Source of the DNA: Actinomycetes bacterium
GTDB taxonomy: Bacteria > Actinomycetota > Acidimicrobiia > Acidimicrobiales > Palsa-688
Length of the DNA: 14,717 nucleotides
Reading direction: 5' to 3'
Assembly: GCA_021819345.1 (NCBI GenBank)
Contig: JAKARG010000024.1
Span: forward strand, 1 to 14,717
Each line of letters starts with the position of its first letter. Positions within the stretch are counted from its first letter, which is position 1. Position numbers and translations under genes: made by a program. Below are positions 1 to 6,660 of this stretch, piece after piece. Below the pieces are notes generated by a model. It searched no databases. It had not been told where the DNA came from and saw only the letters and a list, made by a program, of their open reading frames with translations.

Positions 1-1469
1 GCGTCGGCCGAGCGGGTCGTGTCCGAAGTGGTCGCGGTGGTCGAGCCCTTCTCGGTCACCGAGAAGACGGGGTCGCCGCTCCCGTAGGCCGGGATCGCGG
101 AGGCGTTCAGACATGGCGGGGGGTTCGGCACCGCGGTCGAAGAGACGAGCAGCGAGTTGTCGCAGCTCTCCACGAGGGGCTCGGGAAGGGTAGCCCCGAT
201 GAAGAGCGCGTAGAGTCCCGAGGCCTGGCTCGGATCAGCCAGTATGTTGTCGAGGTTCGGAGTCGTCGTCGGGGCGTCTGCGACCAGGGTTGCCAGTTGC
301 CCGGGCAGGGCGGCCGCGCTGAAGACGTTGATCCCCTCGATCACCGTCGCCGTGATGGCGGCGATCACGATGGTGACCACGCCGGCTGCACTTGCCGCCG
401 TGATCCCCGCCAGGACTGCGAGAGCCTCCGCTCCGAGCTCGGTCACGGCGACAGCGGCGTCGCCTGCGAAGGGCAAGACGGCGGCCGCCAGCCCCGTCCC
501 GCTCACGAGCCCGCTGAGAGCGGAGCCCACCGCCGCGCCGGCCACCGAACCTCCCGCCACGGCTGCCCCGAAACCGATCCCTTCGGCGACGCTGTTGGCG
601 GCAGCGACGTACGACGGGTTGTCCACGGTTGGGCCCTCGGTGTCGTCCTCACCCCACTGGACGAACTGGTCGTAGGTAGGGGTCGCAACCGTGCAGCCGG
701 TCAACGACGGGCAGGGCGTATAGCACTGAGCGGGTGCATCCGAGCCGTAGATGTTCGAGGTATAGCCGGACTGGTCCGGAGACGGCGACTGGTAGACGCA
801 GTAACCCTCGTTCGAGCTCGACTCCGGGGTGGACAGGCTCTCGCCGGCGCCGTAGGCGAGCGGGGTGCCCGAGAGGAACGTGTCGAGCGACGACTGGCTC
901 GGGTCGCTGGCGAGCAGGCTCTCGTAGGCGCTTGCGCCCAGGCCGGCCCACTTCGCGTACTCCAGGCCCGCGTTGTCCGCAGCCTGGACCTCCTGGCGCT
1001 GTTCGACGGCAGTCAGCCAGGCGACCACGTTTGCCTGGTCAGCGGTGGCGGTCCCCGCTGCGACTGCCTGTATTGCCTCGGTTACGAGGGCCCACAGCTC
1101 GCCCTCCGCATCGGCGCGGCCCCAGGTCTGGGCCGCCGCTGCATCGCTCGAGGGCAGGCCGTGGTCGGCAAGGGTGTTGGACACGGCCTCTTGGGAGAGC
1201 GCCGCGATCGACGCCTGCTGAGCAGCAGTCGCGGCATAGAGGCCCGATCCCAAACCAATCTGGTTGATCAGGCCGGCCGGAGGGTAACCGGTGGGTTGGA
1301 GGGTCAGGGCCGGACCGGTGCTACCGGCAGCCTCGGCCGTCCCGGCGAGGGACCCGACGCTGAAGGCGATCGTGACAAGGACCAAGCCCAGCGCGACCAG
1401 CGCGCGTAGCGCGGCACGGGCTCTGGCCGCGTGGCGCTGCACTCGGTTGTGACACTTCCGTGGGCGCAT
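1..1469 (-). CDS. Large secreted protein of unknown function (3' end outside window)
   Basis: The frame is open from ATG at 1469 to the window edge, giving 489 residues without a stop. GAGAGGG lies about 9 bases upstream of the ATG and supports this start. Residues 1-48 look like a Sec signal peptide: basic N-region, hydrophobic core at about 21-40, and an AEA cleavage site. Residues 50-200 are Ala-rich and probably helical. Residues 215-275 hold four Cys (224, 249, 253, 259) and many Ser, Tyr and Pro. Residues 290-390 form a long Gly/Ala-rich hydrophobic stretch with small-residue spacing like a glycine zipper (GFGAAVAGGSVAGAAVGSAL), then a second hydrophobic run around 350-378. Two more Cys are at 436 and 453. 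I do not recognise the family. The hydrophobic pair could insert into a membrane or pack inside a secreted fold. It is divergent from the LuxR regulator. The gene is confident; the function is unknown. Confidence 0.85.
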   Translation of the reverse strand, partial: MRPRKCHNRVQRHAARARAALRALVALGLVLVTIAFSVGSLAGTAEAAGSTGPALTLQPTGYPPAGLINQIGLGSGLYAATAAQQASIAALSQEAVSNTLADHGLPSSDAAAAQTWGRADAEGELWALVTEAIQAVAAGTATADQANVVAWLTAVEQRQEVQAADNAGLEYAKWAGLGASAYESLLASDPSQSSLDTFLSGTPLAYGAGESLSTPESSSNEGYCVYQSPSPDQSGYTSNIYGSDAPAQCYTPCPSLTGCTVATPTYDQFVQWGEDDTEGPTVDNPSYVAAANSVAEGIGFGAAVAGGSVAGAAVGSALSGLVSGTGLAAAVLPFAGDAAVAVTELGAEALAVLAGITAASAAGVVTIVIAAITATVIEGINVFSAAALPGQLATLVADAPTTTPNLDNILADPSQASGLYALFIGATLPEPLVESCDNSLLVSSTAVPNPPPCLNASAIPAYGSGDPVFSVTEKGSTTATTSDTTRSAD

Positions 1470-1608
1470 CCGCTGTCCCTCTCGTGTGCGAGCCCGGGTC
1501 TGTGCCGCACGGCCGACCCAGGCTGGTTCATGGTCCATCGGTGACGAGGTGGTCCTCCCGGGACGCTAAACCGACCGGCTGGGCCGGCACTACGGGCAAT
1601 TGTCCAAT

Positions 1609-1620
1609 CCCTCCGGAGGG
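1609..1620. repeat. 12-bp perfect palindrome in divergent intergenic region
   Basis: CCCTCCGGAGGG is a perfect inverted repeat without a spacer. It lies in the 419-base region between the secreted-protein gene (minus) and the LuxR regulator (plus), so it could be a regulator-binding site for either. The symmetry is certain; a regulatory role is inference only. Confidence 0.4.
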
Positions 1621-1663
1621 GACGCGACCGCGGCGCCGGGCCCCTGGTCGTGGATCCCCCACC

Positions 1664-1679
1664 GCCCCCCCGGGGGGGC
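1664..1679. repeat. 16-bp perfect palindrome G-C7-G7-C
   Basis: Seven C followed directly by seven G, flanked by G and C, gives a 16-base perfect inverted repeat with no loop. It lies about 210 bases upstream of the regulator start and 195 bases upstream of the secreted-protein start. Such a block could be an operator, a cruciform, or a chance homopolymer pair in GC-rich DNA. Apart from this and the palindrome at 1609, I see no gene, convincing promoter or terminator in 1470-1888. Confidence 0.4.
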
Positions 1680-1888
1680 TGAGCTGCTGCACGCTGACCC
1701 GAGCCGGCGGCCGCCCGCAGCTACCCAGCCGGGTGACCCACGAAAACACCAGTAGAGCACGCAATGCTCCGCCAAGGCGATCAGATCGCGCGACCTGCAG
1801 AGCTCGGGCTAATCTCGCTGGTGCCCGCGGCAGTGCGACAGCTGCCGTTCCGGCGCCGCCGCCACCGGTCAGATCCTCGGGAGACGCA

Positions 1889-4372
1889 GTGAAGAGAGCC
1901 ACGACGCCAGGGGTGGAGCTGGCCCCGGAGCTGGCCGGGGCAGCCGGGGGGAGAGGCCCGCTGAAGACGTCCTTCGTCGGGCGCGAAAGGGAGGTGGCAC
2001 AGCTCGTCGAGATGCTCTCGCAGCCCGAGCCGAGGCTGATCGTCGTCACCGGTCTCTCCGGGGTGGGCAAGACGAGGTTGGTGGCAGAGACCTGCTCGGC
2101 CATCGAGCGTCAACTCGGTTCGCTGGTCGTCTTCTTGAACCTCGCCCCACTCGAGCATGCGTCGGACATCCCCCAGCTCGCCGACGTCACGCTCGCAGCA
2201 GCGACCCTCGAAGGCGCCGCCGGGCGCCGAGCCGACCCCGGGCTGCCCGCCGGCCAAGTGCTGGTGGTGATCGACAACGTGGAGCACCTGCCAGGAGCAG
2301 GCCAGCAGGTACTGAAGATCCTTGCCGACGCCCCCGACCTCCGAGCGCTCCTTGTCAGCACCGCCCCACTGCGCCTACCCGGCGAGCAAGTGCTCCGATT
2401 GGAGCCCCTCGTCCGGTCTCGGAGGGACGAGCTCGACCCCGCAGAGCTGCTCGACGAACCGGCAGTCCGGCTGTTCGCCGACCGTGCGCTCGCCGCCGAC
2501 GCGAGCTCTTCGGTCACCGAGGCGAACGTCGAGGTCGTAGCCGAGCTCTGCGATGTCCTAGGGGGGCTACCGCTTGCGATCGAGCTGGCGGCAGCCCGTG
2601 TCCCAGCTCTGGCACCGGAGCAGCTCCTGGGACAACTCGGCGATCCGGCTGGGCTCGACCTCCTGACCGGTAGCTCCGGTGAGAGCGGCAGGCAGGACAG
2701 CATGCGTGGGGCTCTGGGCTGGACAGTGGCGCTCCTCTCGGAACCGGCAAGGCAACTGCTGGCCATCCTGTCGGTGTTCGAAGGGCCCTTCTCGCGAGAG
2801 GGCCTGTCGGCGCTCTGTGGACCGGACTGGGGGACCAGTAGGACCTTCGACGCGCTGTGCGAGCTCGTGGAGGTCCGCCTGGTCGAGCCATGTGCTGGTC
2901 CCGGCACGGCGCGCTTCGCCCCACCGCCACTGGTACGCAGCTTCGCCCGCCTGGCCCTGGTGGCCGAGGACACCCGCCAAGAGAGCGAGGCTCGACACAC
3001 AGATTATGTGATATCGCTGGGCAAGAAGGCGGCGGAGAGCTTCGAAAGGGGTGCCCAGTCGGAAGCCTTCGCCCTACTCGGTCCGGAGTGGGCCGAGATC
3101 ACCGCCGTCCTCGACCGGCTGGTGCGACAGGGAGAGCCTGGGCGAGCGCTCCAGCTCTCCGTCGACTGCGCTCCGTTCCTGCTCGGCGCGGGATTCGACG
3201 CGAGCGCTCGGGGGCGCTTGGAGCTGCTCATCGAGGTGGCCCAGAGCCGTGGCCCAGCTGGCCGGGATGGCACGCTCGCCCGTGCGCTGCTCTGGTCGGC
3301 CCTCCTCGCCCGTCAGGCTCGGGATGTGTCCCTACACATCGGGTGGGCCTCCCGGCGCCTGGCCGAAGGGCTGGAGATGGCACGGGAGATCGGTGACGCA
3401 AAGGCCGAGCTGCTCGGCCTCGAGCTCACGGTCCTGGCACTTCCCTTGACGGGCGACGTCGAGGCCGCGAGCACCGCAGTTGAACAGGGGCGGAAGATGG
3501 CCGCCGAAGCGGGTCACGAGGGTCGACTGGCTCGTTTCGAGGCCTTCTCGGCCATGCTCGCCCAGCTCCGGGGCGACGATTCCGGAGCCCTGGCGCTCGG
3601 CACGGCGGCGCTCCTCCGAGCCCGACGCCGTGGCGACCTACAAGCCACCGTGCTGGCGTCCCTCCTCCTGCTAAGCCTCCCAGAAAGCTTCACCCTGCCG
3701 CCCCTCGCTTCGCTCGAGGAGCTGATCGGGATGTGCCAGGACATCCACTACCCCCACGGGGCCAGCTTCCTCTTGTCCACCTGCGCATTCCGCTATCTCC
3801 GATCCGGCGACCTCATCGCCTCGGCCCGCCTCTGCTTCGAGCACTCGAGCCTCGTCCGGCGCCTGGGTGAGCAGGGAACGATCAACTCCGCCCTCTCCAT
3901 CCTGTCGCTTGCCATACTGGCCAGCCGTAACGGAGAGCCGGAGATCGCTGCTGCTCTCCATGGCAGCATTGCCCACCTGTCGGAGTTGCTCAGCAGCTCG
4001 GTGGCCCCGGACAAGCTGGCGGAGTACCGCGCGGAGCTAGACCGCGTACGTGAGCGACTCGGGGAGGAGCGCTTCGCCAAGGCCGCTGGGCAGCCCATGG
4101 ACCTGCGTGCCGCCGCCGTCTACGCCCGCTCGGTGAGCAGGACGGCCGAGATGAGCCTCGACCGACCCGGACACCGGCCGGCCCTCTCGCCACGAGAGAT
4201 GGAGATCCTCTTGCTGCTCGCCAACGGGTCGACCAACAAGTCGATCGCTGGACAGCTCCACATCAGCCCGAAGACGGTCATGCACTACCTGGGAACGCTC
4301 TACCGCAAGCTCGCGGTCAGCGGACGCCTCGAGGCGGTCGTCTGGGCCTATCAGAATGGGGTGGCCCGTTGA
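1889..4372 (+). CDS. LuxR-family regulator with N-terminal NTPase domain (COG3903/LAL-like)
   Basis: This is a large ATP-dependent transcription regulator of 827 residues from GTG 1889. A segment with TSFVGREREV (27-36) starts the NTPase module, as in many actinobacterial relatives. Walker A GLSGVGKT is at 55-62, Walker B LVVID at 125-129, and a GLPLAIELAAARV sensor-like motif at about 227-239. The middle (about 350-740) is helical and repeat-like, probably TPR-type. The C-terminus (766-827) is a LuxR/GerE helix-turn-helix: LSPREMEILLLLANGSTNKS, then ISPKTVMHYLGTLYRKL. The frame stays open back to 1460, but residues encoded at 1460-1888 are low complexity without family features. GTG 1889 has GGGAGA 4 bases upstream and sits about 30 residues before the conserved block, so I chose it. 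Family knowledge: ligand or partner binding at the NTPase/TPR part controls DNA binding. Its targets are unknown; the divergent secreted-protein gene is the nearest candidate. Confidence 0.9.
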   Translation: MKRATTPGVELAPELAGAAGGRGPLKTSFVGREREVAQLVEMLSQPEPRLIVVTGLSGVGKTRLVAETCSAIERQLGSLVVFLNLAPLEHASDIPQLADVTLAAATLEGAAGRRADPGLPAGQVLVVIDNVEHLPGAGQQVLKILADAPDLRALLVSTAPLRLPGEQVLRLEPLVRSRRDELDPAELLDEPAVRLFADRALAADASSSVTEANVEVVAELCDVLGGLPLAIELAAARVPALAPEQLLGQLGDPAGLDLLTGSSGESGRQDSMRGALGWTVALLSEPARQLLAILSVFEGPFSREGLSALCGPDWGTSRTFDALCELVEVRLVEPCAGPGTARFAPPPLVRSFARLALVAEDTRQESEARHTDYVISLGKKAAESFERGAQSEAFALLGPEWAEITAVLDRLVRQGEPGRALQLSVDCAPFLLGAGFDASARGRLELLIEVAQSRGPAGRDGTLARALLWSALLARQARDVSLHIGWASRRLAEGLEMAREIGDAKAELLGLELTVLALPLTGDVEAASTAVEQGRKMAAEAGHEGRLARFEAFSAMLAQLRGDDSGALALGTAALLRARRRGDLQATVLASLLLLSLPESFTLPPLASLEELIGMCQDIHYPHGASFLLSTCAFRYLRSGDLIASARLCFEHSSLVRRLGEQGTINSALSILSLAILASRNGEPEIAAALHGSIAHLSELLSSSVAPDKLAEYRAELDRVRERLGEERFAKAAGQPMDLRAAAVYARSVSRTAEMSLDRPGHRPALSPREMEILLLLANGSTNKSIAGQLHISPKTVMHYLGTLYRKLAVSGRLEAVVWAYQNGVAR

Positions 4373-4410
4373 CGAGTCCGTCACATGATCAGTCGTGCCC
4401 ATCAGGGTTT

Positions 4411-4632
4411 CTACCGACTGCTCGCTGAGCTGACGAACGACCACAGCAAGAGCCCCGACGAGGCGTGGACCGCAAGGGCGACGGCTCCCTGTCCGATGAC
4501 CCAGACCGCGCTTTCGTAGAAGCCGATCAGGTAGTTGGGACGATGGGGACCGGAGTAGCGGGCCGGAAACGTTACGTGGAGGTTGGTAGCGCAAGGACGA
4601 GGTCGGCCTGGGTCCCCCGCAGCCCCCCACAC
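4411..4632 (-). CDS. Doubtful 73-residue hydrophobic ORF
   Basis: A GTG-started frame of 73 residues lies between the LuxR stop and the broken Nramp gene. Its N-terminal half is Arg/Pro-rich. The C-terminal half (about residues 38-68) is a credible membrane segment, with FYESAVWVIGQGAVALAVHA followed by SSGLLLWSF. No Shine-Dalgarno sequence is visible before the GTG. It sits beside a decayed gene, so it may be a remnant of a longer membrane protein rather than a working gene. I do not recognise it. Otherwise 4373-4644 holds nothing I can name. Confidence 0.25.
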   Translation of the reverse strand: MWGAAGDPGRPRPCATNLHVTFPARYSGPHRPNYLIGFYESAVWVIGQGAVALAVHASSGLLLWSFVSSASSR

Positions 4633-4644
4633 TGCAAATAGCGG

Positions 4645-5622
4645 TCACAGCCCGACGGTCGAGGAGATGACGCACAGCCCGAAGCCCATGACGATGAGGC
4701 AGAGGCCGGTGACCGCGACCCGGTAGGCGCCGTGCATCCGGTGCTCGTCGGGGAGCACCTTCGCCTCGAGGGCAAGGAGGAAGCCGAGGACGATGGGCAG
4801 GAGGAGCGCGTTCATCACCTCCACGTCGATGACCAGGCCCACCAAGTCCAGGCTGGAGAGCACGATGACCGCCCCCAGGATGTGGGCAAAGCAGTAGGTG
4901 AGGTAGAACTTGGCGGTCCGGTCGCTCGTTGAGGGTGTGGGTCCAGCCGAAGACCTCCGAGATGCCCCAGGCCCCGGCCAGCGAGGCGACCAGCGCAGCG
5001 ACCAGGCCGGCGCCGAGCATGGTCACACCGAGGAGGACCTTGGAGGCGACTGCGCCGAGGAAGGGGCGCAGGGCATCCGACATCTGCCCGACCGTGTCGA
5101 TGGCCGCCCCGGGGTGGGTCGGGCCGATGGTCGCCGCAAAGACCAGGACCATCACGATCATGATGCTCTGGGTGAGCACCGCCCCGACGGCGGTGTCGCG
5201 CCGCTCGGAGCGAATGTCGGCGGGGGTGAGCCCTTTGTCGACCACCGCGCCCTGCTGGTAGAAGATCATCCAGGGCATGATCACCGCACCGACGTTGGCA
5301 GCGAGCAGCAGGACGTAGGAGTTGTTGTGCAAGGGGACGTGCGCAAAGCCGGCCGCGATCGCGTGCAGGCTCGGATGCGCAAGGAGCATCGCCGGCACGA
5401 AGACCAGCTCGGCCAGACCGAGGGCGATCCCGATGCGCTCGGCCCGCCGGTAGCTCCCGGTCAGTCGGTGTCCGCCAGCATGACCACCAGGCCGGGACCC
5501 CACACCGCGAGCAGGCCGAGAGCCAGCCAGCGGTGGCGACGTCGCCCCGGGAACACCGCTGCGGAGGCCGAGCCGAGGTGAGTCCCGACCTGGCCGCCGA
5601 CCCGGCTCCCGTCGTCACCCAT
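4645..5622 (-). pseudogene. Nramp-family divalent metal transporter, broken by deletion and frameshift
   Basis: The remains of an Nramp/MntH-type metal-ion symporter can be read in three pieces. Piece 1 starts at ATG 5622 behind a good GGGAGAG site and reads 53 residues into TM1 (GPGLVVMLADTD), then hits TGA at 5463-5461. Piece 2, in another frame from about 5464, begins LTGSYRRAERIGIALGLAEL and carries TM6 (NVGAVIMPWMIFYQQGAVVD) and later helices to HTLNERP. Piece 3 resumes in a third frame at about 4917 (TAKFYLTYCFAHILGAVIV) and ends VGL-stop at 4645. Nramp proteins normally have more than 400 residues. Here about 325 codons remain, so roughly 100 residues covering the helices after TM1 appear deleted. 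TM6 has MPW where classical Nramps have MPH, and TM1 has ADTD rather than DPGN, so it belongs to an atypical branch, possibly the Mg2+/Mn2+-type NRMT group (inference). A sequencing error could explain one frameshift but not the missing block. Confidence 0.85.
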
Positions 5623-5698
5623 CTGGTCTCTCCCTTCGGCCACCAGGAGCCCGTAGAGCTCCAGCCATTCTCAGTTAGGAAGACCGTACTCGATAGCT

Positions 5699-5717
5699 AA
5701 GGTGAGCCTAAGCATTG
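5699..5717 (-). promoter_or_regulatory. DtxR/IdeR/MntR-like operator upstream of the broken Nramp gene
   Basis: The plus-strand 19-mer TAAGGTGAGCCTAAGCATT matches the DtxR/IdeR box consensus (TWAGGTTAGSCTAACCTWA, as I recall it) at 15 of 19 positions. It lies 77 bases upstream of the Nramp start at 5622. A TTGCAA at 5716-5721 could be the -35 of a minus-strand promoter, with a weak -10 around 5694-5701, so the box would overlap the promoter. Metal-loaded DtxR-family repressors control Mn/Fe transporters this way. The match is seen; binding is inferred. The rest of 5623-5797 shows no gene or clear terminator. Confidence 0.5.
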
Positions 5718-5797
5718 CAACAGGGTCTACGGCTGGCGTCGCAGTCGCAGGTGCTCCCTGTGACCACTCGGTCGAGACCCACTCGGGCGCCGGCGGC

Positions 5798-6038
5798 TCA
5801 GGGGACGGCCCCTGCGCTCGCCGGGGTGAGCGGGGGCCAGGTGAGGGCGCAGTCGGCGTTGCAGGTAGCGGCTCGCTGCTGGTCGGGGGCGAAGGTGTAG
5901 AGCACGTAGCCGCCGCCGTCGACCAGCACGAGGTGGTGGACGGAGCCGAGGTAGGCGACCCTCAGGGACGTAGGAGACAGGGCGACCGTCGGCGGGTTGC
6001 TCGGGACGAGCGAGCATCCTGGCGGAACCAGCTCATGT
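5798..6038 (-). pseudogene. Lipoprotein_15-like segment, out of frame after anti-sigma gene, no start of its own
   Basis: Directly after the anti-sigma stop, the +1 frame reads about 80 residues to TGA at 5798. It includes GSVHHLVLVDGGGYVLYTFA followed by PDQQRAATCNADCALTWPPL. The LYTF...TC...CA..WPP pattern is that of the secreted repeat family Lipoprotein_15 (PF03640), which is extracytoplasmic. The frame has no ATG, and its only GTG lies inside the conserved part. Losing one C from the run of four at 6037-6040 would join it in frame to the anti-sigma protein, giving about 249 residues with the repeat outside the membrane. It ends after one repeat, whereas family members often carry two or more. 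It may be a frameshifted C-terminal domain, a sequencing error, or a remnant. Confidence 0.5.
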
Positions 6039-6548
6039 GTGGGGCAGGAAGGGGTAACCGGGATGTTCCCGGAGGCTCGCCGTGCAAGGAGTGGCCGGCG
6101 CAGTGGGATCGACGTGGACGTGCACCGGGAAGTCGGCGGCCAGGAAGACCACCACGGCCAGTGCGGCCGCGGCCAACGCGAGGGGGCGCACCCGGGCCTG
6201 CGCCGGGGACCGCCTGGCAACGCGCAGCTGCCTGCGCAGCGCGGGGACGAGGTCCTCGCCGTAGCGGCACTCGGCAGCGACGCCGGGCAAGCGGGGGGCA
6301 AGGTCGGCGACGAGGCCGGCCGGCGGGGTCCTCGGGACCCGGACGGCGAGCAGCGGCCGCAGCGCGACGGCTCCGGCGACGTGGGCAGCGCAGTCCGCAC
6401 ACGCCTCCAGATGCGCGTCGAGCAGTCCCGGAGCGGTCGGCACCGGCTCCCCGTCGAGGCGGGCCGAGATCGCTTCCCGGGCGACGGCGCAGACCAGGGC
6501 CGTCGAGGCGCTGCCCCGGGCACCCGAGCGGCGGCCCGAGAAGCTCAC
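6033..6548 (-). CDS. Membrane-anchored zinc-finger anti-sigma factor
   Basis: The 171-residue protein has an N-terminal zf-HC2/ZAS-type anti-sigma domain: Cys20, AREAISARLDGE at 23-34, and the HxxxCxxC zinc motif HLEACADC at 46-53. A basic linker follows (about 100-121), then one membrane helix (LALAAAALAVVVFLAADF, about 123-140) and a short outer tail with VHVHVD. Family knowledge: such proteins hold an ECF sigma factor at the membrane until a signal releases it. The likely partner is the ECF sigma gene at 9934, on the other strand across the SCO1/lipoprotein pair. GTG 6548 overlaps the TGA of the small upstream ORF (GTGA), which suggests coupled translation; its own ribosome site is weak. 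The stop at 6033 may result from a frameshift, because a Lipoprotein_15-like segment continues in the +1 frame. Confidence 0.75.
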   Translation of the reverse strand: MSFSGRRSGARGSASTALVCAVAREAISARLDGEPVPTAPGLLDAHLEACADCAAHVAGAVALRPLLAVRVPRTPPAGLVADLAPRLPGVAAECRYGEDLVPALRRQLRVARRSPAQARVRPLALAAAALAVVVFLAADFPVHVHVDPTAPATPCTASLREHPGYPFLPHT

Positions 6549-6643
6549 CCGGCGCCCCGGGTGGTGCAGGTTGACCAGCCGGCGCAGCGCGGGCCGCGAC
6601 CAACAGGGGCAGGCCGGCGCCCCACGAAGCTCAGCGGGCGCAT
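6545..6643 (-). CDS. Short 32-residue ORF coupled to anti-sigma gene
   Basis: ATG 6643 follows a strong ribosome site (GGGAGG at 6652-6657, 8 bases away), just after the lipoprotein stop. The frame reads MRPLSFVGRRPAPVGRG and ends after 32 residues in a TGA that overlaps the GTG of the anti-sigma gene. The peptide is basic with no recognisable domain. It could be a leader that brings ribosomes to the anti-sigma start, or the true N-terminus of the anti-sigma gene separated by a small indel. The site is convincing; the product is not. Confidence 0.35.
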   Translation of the reverse strand: MRPLSFVGRRPAPVGRGPRCAGWSTCTTRGAG

Positions 6644-6660
6644 GGCGGCGACCTCCCGGT

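Noticed and set aside
1460..1888. N-terminal extension of the LuxR regulator to 970 residues
   Set aside because: The extra 143 residues are low complexity and have no family features. GTG 1889 has a ribosome-site match at a suitable place before the conserved block.
4037..4914. C-terminal part of a 488-residue minus-strand frame overlapping the LuxR gene
   Set aside because: After the frameshift near 4915 it reads Arg/Pro-rich out-of-frame sequence and then antisense of the LuxR gene. The true Nramp C-terminus is in another frame ending at 4645.
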